The position numbers were made by a program, and so were the translations under genes. A stretch of DNA of 64,000 nucleotides from contig NZ_FKII01000046.1 in assembly GCF_900078745.1 (NCBI RefSeq), forward strand, positions 21,676 to 85,675, written 5' to 3'. This document shows, in pieces, positions 9,241-17,703 of the stretch. Below the pieces are notes generated by a model, which did not search any database, was not told the origin of the DNA, and saw only the letters and a list, made by a program, of their open reading frames with translations. The DNA comes from Candidatus Ichthyocystis sparus. GTDB taxonomy: Bacteria; Pseudomonadota; Gammaproteobacteria; Burkholderiales; 2013Ark19i. Position 1 is the first letter of the stretch; each line of letters opens with the position of its first letter.

Positions 9241-10027
9241 GTACGGCCCATAGCAAACTGTTACTTTGCATGTAATATATACTGCTAAACTATACACATT
9301 TCTACCTATTTTTACTATGCATAAAAAATGTGGTTATTTATATGATTGTTCTTTAGTAAGGTTATTGGGCTTTTTAATCATGTTTTTATAATGTTTGTTG
9401 AAGTATTTATAAGTAATATTTTTTTATCTGATGTGTCATTGATAATTGTTTCCCATAGTATGTAAATCACATATATTGCCACCTGTAAGCAATATTGAAT
9501 TTTATACTATCATGGATGTTTAGTTCATACCATCTTATTTATGAACGTTAATTTTATGTGTTTTTGTAATTGATTTTTGCAAGTTTATTAATAATTTTTA
9601 TCGTTTTAGTAAATATTTTAATTTGTTATGCCAAGAATTATTTATTTTGAGTAACTCAACTTGTTGCTATTTGTTATTATTTTCTTTACAACGGTGCACC
9701 CCATGTTTGGGATTATACATTGTGATTATTTTTTAAATAATCGTGATTTTGGGTAAAAAAAGATCTTTTAAAGAGAATGTAGTGTATACCCTAATTTATT
9801 GCATTTGTTATATCGGTGTTGTGCACGATTTCAGTTTAGTGATTATAGAGTATACACTTATGAAGTGTATACTTATGAAGTATTACTACTTGAATGATGC
9901 AATTTTATTCTGGTAATTTGATAAATAATAGGTGGCTGTTAAACATTTTTTGTAGGTGCGAGTTTGTATTTTTCTGGTTGATAAATATAAAACAAATACA
10001 ACAATAAACTAAAAGGGGGCAGATGCT
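9241..10027 (+). promoter_or_regulatory. Long AT-rich leader upstream of Gly-rich gene C
   Basis: No reading frame is present. The stretch matches 5590-6327 upstream of gene B, including TAATAATTT and GTTCATAC blocks and the final AACAATAAACTAAAA before the ribosome site. A -10-like TATAAA (C) or TATAAG (B) lies about 25-35 nt before the start codons, but no good -35 box was found. A short direct duplication of TATACTTATGAAGT-like sequence (9850-9881) is present here and single in B. Confidence 0.4.
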
Positions 10028-10558
10028 ATGAATATTGTACCGTATGGTGGTAATGGTGGTGGTAATGATTTTGTTCATCTTGTAGGAGGAGGAGATGATG
10101 CTGAAGAGGGAGCTGTTGGGGGTGCTGTAGGCGGCAATGCTCCTGGAGGGGGGGCTGGTCCTGAAGGCGGGGGTGCTGTGGGAGTATTTGGCGGTTTGTC
10201 ACAAGGTGGTGGTCACAGGTCAAGGTCTTATACAGAAGGTGCAGTTGGTAGTGTAAGGGTTGTTCAACCACAACAAGACAACGCTGGTAATGAAGAGCCA
10301 GCTCTTGATAGCAGGGGTGAATTTTTAGTTACAGGGGGTGGTAGAGGACCTAATGACTGGCGTATTCTCGATATAGATTGGAGTGCGGTTCAACAACAAT
10401 CTAGCAGGCATAGATCTCGTTCCGATGCAAGTGGTCTGGGACGTGGGGGGCGTGTTTCTGTCCAACCTGTTGTACCTCCTCCTGGAGGAAGAAACATGGT
10501 TTTAGTTAGGAGGAGTGCTCTAATGTTGGGTGCAGTTCGTAGATTCTTTAGGCGGTAG
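10028..10558 (+). CDS. Gly-rich low-complexity protein (cassette C)
   Basis: 176 residues starting MNIVPY, with AAAAGGGGG about 8 nt upstream. The first 70 residues are Gly/Ala/Glu-rich, followed by 'RSRSYTEG' near residue 62. 'ILDIDWSAV' near residue 115, 'RHRSRSDASG' and the basic C-terminus 'AVRRFFRR' follow. It is the shortest of the three paralogues: it has one clear Arg-Ser-Tyr repeat, against several in cassette B. It stays open although its neighbours in this cassette are broken, which suggests it is still selected. No known domain was recognised. Confidence 0.75.
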   Translation: MNIVPYGGNGGGNDFVHLVGGGDDAEEGAVGGAVGGNAPGGGAGPEGGGAVGVFGGLSQGGGHRSRSYTEGAVGSVRVVQPQQDNAGNEEPALDSRGEFLVTGGGRGPNDWRILDIDWSAVQQQSSRHRSRSDASGLGRGGRVSVQPVVPPPGGRNMVLVRRSALMLGAVRRFFRR

Positions 10559-10577
10559 TTGATTGATGTTTATTTGT

Positions 10578-10613
10578 ATGTACGTGCCATAGTTCGACCT
10601 GTGTCACGTACAT
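10578..10613 (+). promoter_or_regulatory. Conserved stem-loop after Gly-rich gene C
   Basis: Same 9-bp inverted repeat ATGTACGTG/CACGTACAT as at 7240-7274, again about 20 nt after the stop codon. The arms are identical while the loop has changed, which is what selection on the stem or palindrome would leave. Confidence 0.55.
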
Positions 10614-10703
10614 GTTTGTGTTATAAAAGAGATGCTGGTGGTGCGTGTATTTTTATCAGCGTTCGTGGATTTGTATGCTCATTAATATCAATTAAGAAGT
10701 GGA

Positions 10704-11195
10704 TGTGTGTTTGTGATTGCTCAGAAAAACACTGCTAGCCTTTTGTAGATGAGCTTGGTTACCCCTTATTTGAGAGGTTATGGCACTGTTTTGTGCCATG
10801 CTTGGTCCTCTTTTCTCCATTATATTTCGTAAAGTTTGTTAGTCCTTGTTTTTAGTGGACTGCTTTTATGGTACTTGTTTGGCGGATGATATTGGTGTTG
10901 ATGCGATGATGTAAAAGAAATTGCTCCCTGTTCCTAGTATACTGTCGGATTATAGTTTATTAGGTGGTTTGCGTTGTTTAATTGAAAGATTTAATTAAGG
11001 TGAATATTAATTGTTTTTATTTTTACGTAATCTCCTAATCTTTTTGTCAGTGGTTACTACTATTTTTCTTATTATACTTTAGTTGTTTATTTGAATAGCT
11101 GTTATTTTGTGACTAATTGTATGCCGTCGTGTTGTAGTGCTGTTGTAGTGCTAATGTTATTTTAGCCGATAGCATTATTTTATGTAGGATTGTTT
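10704..11195 (+). pseudogene. Decayed copy of Cys-rich two-helix membrane protein (cassette C)
   Basis: Starts with a segment matching the intact gene (GTGTTTGTGATTGCTCAGAAAAAC) and continues through the second helix (AGCATTATTTTATGTAGGATT). In-frame stops appear early (TAG near 10745, TAAAAG near 10913) and several indels are visible. No long frame survives. Confidence 0.7.
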
Positions 11196-11639
11196 AGTAT
11201 GTGGATTAATTAGTTTTTTATCATATTGGTATATTGATTTTTATATATTGACTTGTAGTGGAATATAATCAAGGTATAAAGTGATTGAATGGTTTTATTG
11301 ATTCATTATTCTTATGTATGTAAAACTTCTGGAGTTGTTGTTTATTGTTGATAAAAGGTTACTATTTTTTTTGGGGGTACCGTTCTTGTCTTGTAGTTGC
11401 TGCAAATATAGATCCTAATCTAACATAATTAATCAATTTTTAGTTCCTGCAATTCAAAGTTAAATCTTTACAGTGTTAAATACTTTCTGTTAGGTAAATC
11501 TTACAAAATATGATCTTTACAGTGCACAAATTGCTTTGTATCGTGTACCAATTATACAGTTGGTGTTTGATGAACCTCAGGTAATTTCACCTAGCAATCG
11601 ATGTTTACCTGCCTGTCTACTACAACTTACCCCTTTTTG

Positions 11640-11890
11640 TGATTAGTCATATCGTTGGATAGACCTTTTTATAAGATTGAGATTGGCATATCTTTACTTT
11701 TATACTCCTCGTGTTCTTAAGCATATTTTTTATGCTGCACCTTGTGGATTCACTATATATATAATTATTTATGAACGATACTCTGTAAGTGTCATGATGT
11801 TACTTTCCATGTATTTACTGTATTGGTGATAATAATCGACGCTCAATTTGTCTTATCTTGTGTAGTAATCTAATTAGTATTTTATCTGTT
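11640..11890 (+). other. Remnant of small membrane ORF (cassette C)
   Basis: Nucleotide match to 8258-8488 and 4640-4930, including TTATTTATGAACGATACTCTGTAAGTGT-like sequence, but with no continuous frame. No function is assigned. Confidence 0.35.
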
Positions 11891-11995
11891 ACAAATGTTG
11901 TATTTTTTGTAACAGTTACAAATAAATATTTTGATAGATTTTTGCGTGTCCTGTATTAGGTGCAGATTATACATAGATAGGTAAATGTAACTATT

Positions 11996-12613
11996 GTGCA
12001 GCCAAATGTCGAGGGATTCTTTAGCAGCTTTACAGTATTGAAAAGTCAGCAACGAGACGATTATTCAAATGATATGATAGATTTGATAGGCAATATTATA
12101 GACAACAAGTTTCTTAAATTTAATTCTTACCTCGTTTATCCCAGTATCTTGGAAGTACTGCTATTCCCTATATTGTGATTCGTTTGTTAACATTGCTACA
12201 TAATGTAGATGTTGTAGAGACTTGTATTACTAAGGTATCACAATCTTTACCACATACTACCAAAGGAATGATTACCGTACTGTTGATATTTTTATTAATC
12301 CGTTATGCTATTTTTGCAGTATTTGTTCTTCTTAATTATATCAACATACAACAAGGTTTTTCATTTCCTAAACTTTTAACTATGATAAGGCGTATAGGTG
12401 TGGTGCTCTTGCATGTTTCTGCCCATTTTACTTTAATGACCTTATTGTATTTTGTTGGCAATAAAGTTATTGGAATTGAAAAACAAGGCAACGCATGTTT
12501 ACTTCTAATAGACAAGGTAAAACTAGAGCAGGAGAAGGGAAGAATTTTATAGAGACATGTATGATGAGGCAAGAAGCGATATCTAAAAACAGATGATGGA
12601 ATTTAATTTAATG
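11996..12613 (+). pseudogene. Frameshifted copy of two-helix/coiled-coil protein (cassette C)
   Basis: Two overlapping frames (11996-12178 and 12175-12552) together cover most of the gene at 8605-9240. The first holds the N-terminal region and the second both hydrophobic helices and the beginning of the coiled coil. At least one frameshift near 12175 and another after 12540 break the gene. It is less decayed than the copy in cassette A, so the copies were inactivated separately or at different times. Confidence 0.7.
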
Positions 12614-12739
12614 CTAACAAAACATCCAACCTATAGGCACTCGCCGTAGCATGGATTCGCTTCTGAGAAATAAAGGACATGAGACACCGTACTGCTACAC
12701 CATATTATTCATTCTATTACTATTTGCTACTCTTAAAAC

Positions 12740-12787
12740 TAAAAAAAGACGAGGCATGGTGGGGCAGTTACTTTGCCCCACGCATGC
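12740..12787 (-). terminator. Rho-independent terminator of the 294-residue membrane protein gene
   Basis: Read on the minus strand, a strong stem GTGGGGCA/TGCCCCAC is extended by GCATG/CATGC with one bulged base and has a 7-nt loop. A seven-base T tract begins about 7 nt after it. It lies 25 bp past the stop codon at 12812. Confidence 0.75.
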
Positions 12788-12811
12788 ACAAGATAAACCA
12801 AATTTACTGCC

Positions 12812-13696
12812 TTACTGTTCAGAACCAGAACTTACCTCAGGACCAGAACCTCCTACTCTAGCCAAATGAGCTCTCAATCGTTTGTTTTCTTCCATAAGAC
12901 GTCGATTTTCATTGTTTGTAGCATTGGTTCTAATATTACATCCTAAGATAGCTCCTCCAAGCTCTTCCGTAGCTGCATGTACTTCATCCTCAATCTTACC
13001 CAACTTTTTCAAGCCATTTGTTAGCAACTTGGACTCTTGCCTTAAAGCATCTCTTTCTAACATAGTCCTGACTCGTACCTCTGAGTGTTTTTTGTACTCT
13101 CCAGCACTCAATCCGAGAAAGAACCCAGCAGTAAACAACATACCCGCACCAACAGTACAGGCAAGCACTATTCCAACTATGTGCAAGTCAATAGGTAGCT
13201 TTACAACTCCTAATTTCTGAAGTATAGCCAATATAGCAAACGCCACAACTAATAAAAACAGAAGTACCATGAACACAATCACCAATTTGGTGGCAGGAGA
13301 CATAGGAGCAGTGTAAATGTACGTGTTATCCTCATGCCTAACTTTGAAGCCAGGACGTCCCTCAACTGCACGAATGTCATCAGCGTTATATTGTCCCAAC
13401 AACCTATGATATGCAGTTGGATCAATTTTATCACCCACACCGCCAAGTATCTGTCTTACTTTATCCCTCCATCCTCCATTAACTCCTGGTGGTAGTTGCG
13501 GACCATTTCCACCGGATCGTACAGGTACTCCTACGTGTTCACCACTACCATCTGGACCTACTAAGCTGTAAGGGTTATCACTACCCCCCTGCTCTGCTCC
13601 ACCTACACCACGAGGACCAATCTCTGAGTATACTTGAGTACCATCATCGCCGTTTACAGGTCCGTCTACAGGTCCACCAACACCATTTGTAGCCAT
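12812..13696 (-). CDS. Two-helix membrane protein with flanking Gly-rich and coiled-coil parts
   Basis: 294 residues, with AAAGGA 8 nt before the ATG. Residues 1-75 are Gly/Pro-rich and disordered-looking, with 'VYSEIGP' and 'PYSLVGP' about 20 residues apart. Residues 76-130 may form a small folded segment. Two hydrophobic helices follow (about 137-160 and 171-196). A charged, heptad-like tail comes next (about 200-235 and 262-282). The layout matches the plus-strand coiled-coil gene at 8605 and the gene at 14030, though similarity is architectural more than by residue. It has its own upstream gap (13697-14029) and terminator, so it is probably monocistronic. The function is unknown; an inclusion-membrane-like role is inferred. 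Confidence 0.75.
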   Translation of the reverse strand: MATNGVGGPVDGPVNGDDGTQVYSEIGPRGVGGAEQGGSDNPYSLVGPDGSGEHVGVPVRSGGNGPQLPPGVNGGWRDKVRQILGGVGDKIDPTAYHRLLGQYNADDIRAVEGRPGFKVRHEDNTYIYTAPMSPATKLVIVFMVLLFLLVVAFAILAILQKLGVVKLPIDLHIVGIVLACTVGAGMLFTAGFFLGLSAGEYKKHSEVRVRTMLERDALRQESKLLTNGLKKLGKIEDEVHAATEELGGAILGCNIRTNATNNENRRLMEENKRLRAHLARVGGSGPEVSSGSEQ

Positions 13697-14029
13697 ATTC
13701 GTATTCCTTTCTTAAGTTTAATTAACGTTACACCGGATACACCAACTACTAAAATTCACATGAAGTATCGGTCTAACATTTCATTTCTTATAGTCATTTT
13801 CATCTGCTACTTCTGCACTTACTACACCCAGTACTTTATTACTGTAGTTTTCCATTTTAATGTCACAATTGCCTGACATGCACTTCAATATTTAACCTTT
13901 TTGTGTATTTATAATGGTAATCTATATAAACAATTTCTCTTACATAGTCTCTTACTTAGGCACAACTAACCCCACTAATAGCAACTATTAAATGAACTAA
14001 TTTACTGACATTACGTTAAATACTACCTT
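13697..14029. other. Spacer between two reverse-strand membrane protein genes
   Basis: 333 bp of AT-rich DNA with no credible frame. It must hold the promoter of the downstream minus-strand gene, with AAGAAAGGA next to the start at its left end. I could not pick a convincing -35/-10 pair. Confidence 0.4.
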
Positions 14030-15931
14030 CTATTTATTTTTAAACAATCTCAGAAATTTATTACTCTTTCTACCTTTCTTACCATCTTTTTTACCATCTC
14101 CATCATTTTCACCCCCTCTATTTGAACCTAGATCTAATACACGCCTTGGATCATAGCCAAACCTAACAAGTGGATTATCTCCTTCTCTACTACCACCCGT
14201 GCCTTCCGCATAGCTCTTCCTAGTCTTAGGTTCACCACCAGGTCCTGTGTCACCCGCAGCACCAAAACCTCCAGCATAGCTTCTTCTACTTCCAGCATTA
14301 CCAGTTGTCACAGCATCATGTGGTGGTTCCATTCCACCAGGATGTCCCATATGTCCATGGGAAGCAGGGGACATGCTCATCATTAATCTCTGTGCTAAGC
14401 TAGTCATAGCATCATCTCTGCCATCTTCTTTTCTTTCTCCATGTGTACCTCTGCCATTGTTACTACCTGATCTTGAACCATCTGATGAGCGGTAACGACT
14501 ACCACGATCAAAAGGCCCGGATGAGCCGCTTCTGGTAACTCTTTTTGCTCTTTTACCTGAGTCAGTAGGCTTTGGTTGGATTACAGCAGCAGCTATAGCA
14601 CCACCAAATAAACTGGAGGTTCCAGCAAGTTCTGGGCTAAAATCTTCTGGCGCATGTTGTCTACCTTTACTGCTACCAGCACGTACTATCCTAGGTGACC
14701 CTTCACTGTCGGAACCGTTGTCACTATGATGTGATGCTTGTGACGATCTTCTACTGCTGTTGCCACCAAAAGAAGCTGATATAGCAGCACCCCAGGAACT
14801 TGATAAGCTTCTTAGTGAGGATGATAATGATGAGGATGATCCACTACGTTTTCTATCCTTGCCCTTACCTTCTGGATCAAAATCAAGTCTTAAATCTTTT
14901 TGTTCAAAATACTCTGGAAATTCCTTGCCTAGCTTGTAGAACGTTCTCTCTACTTTGGCTCTCTCGCGCTCTAATGTTTCCCTTTCACTCTTCAAATCTT
15001 CTTTACCACGCTCAGCGGCTTCTTGCATTTCTTTTGTGGTTTGTTGGGCAGCAGAAACCATTTTCTCCATCGTAACCATTTCTTCCCCAAGCTTAGTGCA
15101 CCTGCATTCCAGTTCCCTCCTTGCAGATTCGAGCTTTTCCTTATCGTCGATAAGACCTAGTTTCTCTTTGTCAAGTCTTTGCATTCCTTGTTGTAACCTG
15201 TCTCTTTCAGCTTTAAGTTCTTCTCTCTCTCTATTCATTCTTGTAATAGTATCTTCAGCATCTTTCCTAATTTTATCCAAATCTTCTTTTTGATTGGCTA
15301 AGTCTTTTCTCTGTTGATCTATAAGCTTGCTTTGCGTTCCTAATTGAGCTGATAATTGCCTAGACATGCTATCATCCCTAACGACATTTCTTAATTTATC
15401 CACCATGTCTCTGGCATGCGCATTTTTTAGAGTAACGTCAGCGCGGTTGAGTACTTCCATCTCTTTGAGGGAAACAGAAGCTGACTCTAGGTAAGAAGAT
15501 GATATTTTCGATCCTATAAGTAATACCAAAGATATAACACAGCATCCAAGAGCTATAAGAGTGAGTGCTTTAACTGAAAGATGTAGGGCGCCGGCAGTAA
15601 TTACCTCGAGATTAACAAGTAGCAATAAAACTAACGCTACTATCGCTACAATAAGGAGCATAATTCCTAAGTAGAACAGAACATCCCTCTGGATACTCAA
15701 AGCTTTTACAGCTCTAGACGATTCCTCCACTGCTTCTGCATGCTCTGCGGCAGAAGCATATACTCTCGCGCCAGCGGAAGCAGCGGCACCTCTTGCCTGT
15801 GCCATTCTTTCTGCACGTCCTTCGCGTGTAGTAATGTCACCCAACGATGCATTAGGATTTGTTTGAGTTGTTTCACCACCATCAGCGGGATCACTACCAG
15901 ATCTCCCGACCGGTGTTACGCCCTCGGCCAT
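14030..15931 (-). CDS. Large two-helix membrane protein with long coiled coil and Ser/Arg-rich tail
   Basis: ATG 15931 is chosen because GAGGA lies 8 nt upstream; an ATG six codons earlier (15949) lacks such a site. The product has about 633 residues. An Ala-rich N-terminus is followed by two hydrophobic helices (about 84-107 and 119-141). A long coiled coil comes next (about 185-345, many E/K/R heptads). A Ser/Arg-rich disordered region follows (about 365-500, 'RKRSGSSSSL', 'SRRSSQASHHSD'). Further on are 'RRSYAGGFG' and 'RKSYAEGTGG', then a basic aromatic C-terminus 'NKFLRLFKNK'. The RSY motifs and the C-terminus echo the Gly-rich proteins of the tandem cassettes. The family was not recognised. 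The architecture suggests a secreted membrane-inserted protein. Confidence 0.8.
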   Translation of the reverse strand: MAEGVTPVGRSGSDPADGGETTQTNPNASLGDITTREGRAERMAQARGAAASAGARVYASAAEHAEAVEESSRAVKALSIQRDVLFYLGIMLLIVAIVALVLLLLVNLEVITAGALHLSVKALTLIALGCCVISLVLLIGSKISSSYLESASVSLKEMEVLNRADVTLKNAHARDMVDKLRNVVRDDSMSRQLSAQLGTQSKLIDQQRKDLANQKEDLDKIRKDAEDTITRMNREREELKAERDRLQQGMQRLDKEKLGLIDDKEKLESARRELECRCTKLGEEMVTMEKMVSAAQQTTKEMQEAAERGKEDLKSERETLERERAKVERTFYKLGKEFPEYFEQKDLRLDFDPEGKGKDRKRSGSSSSLSSSLRSLSSSWGAAISASFGGNSSRRSSQASHHSDNGSDSEGSPRIVRAGSSKGRQHAPEDFSPELAGTSSLFGGAIAAAVIQPKPTDSGKRAKRVTRSGSSGPFDRGSRYRSSDGSRSGSNNGRGTHGERKEDGRDDAMTSLAQRLMMSMSPASHGHMGHPGGMEPPHDAVTTGNAGSRRSYAGGFGAAGDTGPGGEPKTRKSYAEGTGGSREGDNPLVRFGYDPRRVLDLGSNRGGENDGDGKKDGKKGRKSNKFLRLFKNK

Positions 15932-16079
15932 AAATTTATCCTCGTTCATTCTTATATTGCAAAAATGCTTTTCGATATTATGTCCTGCATTATGAAGCGC
16001 AAATAAGTATAAGTAATACTACTTACAAAGTGATCTACAACTACCATAGCTATAAGAAATTATAGTAAGACCTAAAACT

Positions 16080-16298
16080 ATGGCATATCTCTTATGTGAC
16101 CACATCTGCCGCCATGAAACAATATCAATCATGGAAGGCATTACCCGTATCATTAAGGATAACCAGGACAATGTACTAATCGAATTAGGTTTCATTAATG
16201 ACTATGAGATAATAATTAATAAGCATAGAAAACACATTATTAATCTTTCCTTAGCAGCAATAAAAGTAGAGAAACTACCTACGAATTTAACCCGTTAA
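16080..16298 (+). CDS. Doubtful small hypothetical protein
   Basis: A 72-codon ATG frame in an otherwise gene-free gap. No ribosome site precedes it and the composition (Ile-rich, mixed charge) is compatible with either a small protein or chance in AT-rich DNA. No family was recognised. Confidence 0.25.
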   Translation: MAYLLCDHICRHETISIMEGITRIIKDNQDNVLIELGFINDYEIIINKHRKHIINLSLAAIKVEKLPTNLTR

Positions 16299-16597
16299 TT
16301 TTTAGGTGCATTGCTTAATGCAAAAATAAAAAACCAACTTAATTTTTTTAATGACAAATAAAATATAAAGTGAAGTGCAATTCAATTTTTATTATATGAT
16401 ATTTGCATAGGTTTTTGTTTCGGTCTATTTTTATTTATTCATGAGAGATTTATGTTTGTTCTATATCTTAGGTTACTAGACTTTTTTTCTGCATACTGAT
16501 CATAGATGGCCAAGAAAAAAATATTTTCACATTACAAAGAAATTTATTGACAGAACCGATTTGTAAATGCAGAATCTTCATCTCTCCTCTTACTTAA
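16299..16597. other. AT-rich spacer before initiator tRNA
   Basis: No gene was seen. A small hairpin TGCATT-GCTT-AATGCA (about 16308-16323) lies between A/T-rich flanks but lacks a T-run on either strand. The tRNA promoter must lie in the right part, but I could not assign it. Confidence 0.35.
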
Positions 16598-16674
<77 letters not shown>

Positions 16675-16682
16675 GTGGTTCC

Positions 16683-16994
16683 CTAGTCGTCTACGTGAAA
16701 TGGCTCTCCTAAGAGGCTGTCTTCATTCTCTTTTTCTTCTGTGATTGCTTGTGAGCAGTCCTCTTTTACTAACAGTTTGCTTTGGCTGAAGTCAGATATT
16801 ATGGAGCCGATGCTCTCTATGGGAATTATGAGCCTGGCTTTTTCTTTTTTTATGGTGTGAGTTCCACTTTCTATGCCACAATCGCTTCCTATATGCAGGC
16901 ATATGTTGTTGCCAACACGGTATATTTGGCTTATTTCATCAAACAGTATGTCCACCACACATTGGTTGGCATACCACATGGTTTCCTTCTTCAT
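16683..16994 (-). CDS. Hypothetical protein, last gene of a three-gene operon
   Basis: 103 residues, starting 1 nt after the stop codon of the preceding minus-strand gene, so translation is probably coupled. There is no hydrophobic helix. The N-terminal half is mixed ('ILFDEISQIYRVGNN') with three cysteines, and the C-terminus is acidic. It ends 8 bp from the convergent tRNA-fMet. I do not recognise the family. Confidence 0.55.
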   Translation of the reverse strand: MKKETMWYANQCVVDILFDEISQIYRVGNNICLHIGSDCGIESGTHTIKKEKARLIIPIESIGSIISDFSQSKLLVKEDCSQAITEEKENEDSLLGEPFHVDD

Positions 16995-16995
16995 G

Positions 16996-17700
16996 CTAAG
17001 ATTCCGTACCTAACACAGGTAGCCTTTTCTGTCTTTGTATGGCAAATAAACTAAAAGTACCACGCACATGTGTGCTAACACCTCTTGTTTCCTCAACAAG
17101 AGCCCTTATGGCGCCCTCATATGGCATCCTCTTTAATACTATCCCCTTGTTCGGATGACAACTTTCAAATAACAAACCGAACAATACATCGCCTCGTCTG
17201 ATAACTATATCTTCGGATGTGTCTGTCCACGAAATGGCCCAGTTTATAGGGCGTTGCCAGTCATAAATGTTAAAACGACCAGATAGAAGCGACCAATTGC
17301 GGTTTTTCCCACACGGAGCCTCAATCTGATTCAAAAAAACATCCTCATCACTTACAAATACATACGGTAAAAGTAACTGCAACACCGGAACGAAAGGATC
17401 ACGCCAAGCAGACCTTGGCTGAAATTGAACACGCTCGAAAAGACTACTCTCAGGCATTTCTGTAAAAGGATAAACAGGGTAAAAATACCATTTATCATTG
17501 TCGAACTTAGCACGTATGCGCAAAGAATAGGGACTACGTACACAAAACACGCGATGCTCATAGTGCTGAACAGCAGGACACGCCGATACACCAATCATTT
17601 TTCTAGAATACAAAGACGATAACGGCTCAGGGCTGTAGAAAAGGACGGATCCGCCTTCTTCGGATAGTGTCCATCCTACAGTAATCCTAGATGATTGCAT
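16996..17700 (-). CDS. Hypothetical soluble protein, middle gene of operon
   Basis: 234 residues; ATG 17700 lies 3 nt after the stop of the Tyr/Gly-rich gene, with AGGT just before it. It is rich in aromatic residues (many Trp, Tyr and Phe, e.g. 'NDKWYFYPVYPF', 'IYDWQRPINWAISW') and has no signal peptide or membrane helix. The composition suggests a compact beta-rich fold. I cannot name a family. Tight spacing with both neighbours implies a shared function with the low-complexity peptide and the 103-residue protein. Confidence 0.65.
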   Translation of the reverse strand: MQSSRITVGWTLSEEGGSVLFYSPEPLSSLYSRKMIGVSACPAVQHYEHRVFCVRSPYSLRIRAKFDNDKWYFYPVYPFTEMPESSLFERVQFQPRSAWRDPFVPVLQLLLPYVFVSDEDVFLNQIEAPCGKNRNWSLLSGRFNIYDWQRPINWAISWTDTSEDIVIRRGDVLFGLLFESCHPNKGIVLKRMPYEGAIRALVEETRGVSTHVRGTFSLFAIQRQKRLPVLGTES

Positions 17701-17703
17701 TTA

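Larger units (their letters stand above)
6311..10016 (+). repeat. Tandem cassette copy B (intact)
   Basis: Middle copy of the cassette and the only one in which the Gly-rich gene, the Cys-rich two-helix gene and the two-helix/coiled-coil gene are all open. The distance from its Gly-rich start to that of copy C is 3,700 bp. The upstream segment at about 6121-6230 matches 9811-9925 upstream of copy C, so promoter regions were duplicated with the genes. Confidence 0.75.
10017..12613 (+). repeat. Tandem cassette copy C (partly decayed, tail missing)
   Basis: Third copy of the cassette. It contains an open Gly-rich gene followed by decayed versions of the Cys-rich two-helix gene, the small membrane ORF and the coiled-coil gene. 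Similarity to B ends shortly after the coiled-coil remnant, where the reverse-strand gene block begins. Confidence 0.7.

Noticed and set aside
10026..10271. Gln/His-rich reverse-strand frame
   Set aside because: It is the complement of the Gly-rich coding sequence of cassette C; the composition follows from the opposite strand.
2431..12613. Composite transposon explaining the tandem cassettes
   Set aside because: No transposase, terminal inverted repeats or target-site duplications were seen at the unit borders; tandem duplication by recombination is simpler.
12651..12869. Plus-strand 72-codon frame
   Set aside because: It runs through the terminator hairpin and into the 3' end of the reverse-strand membrane protein gene, with no ribosome site.
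16308..16323. Hairpin TGCATT-GCTT-AATGCA as a terminator
   Set aside because: The stem is only 6 bp and is not followed by a T-run on either strand.
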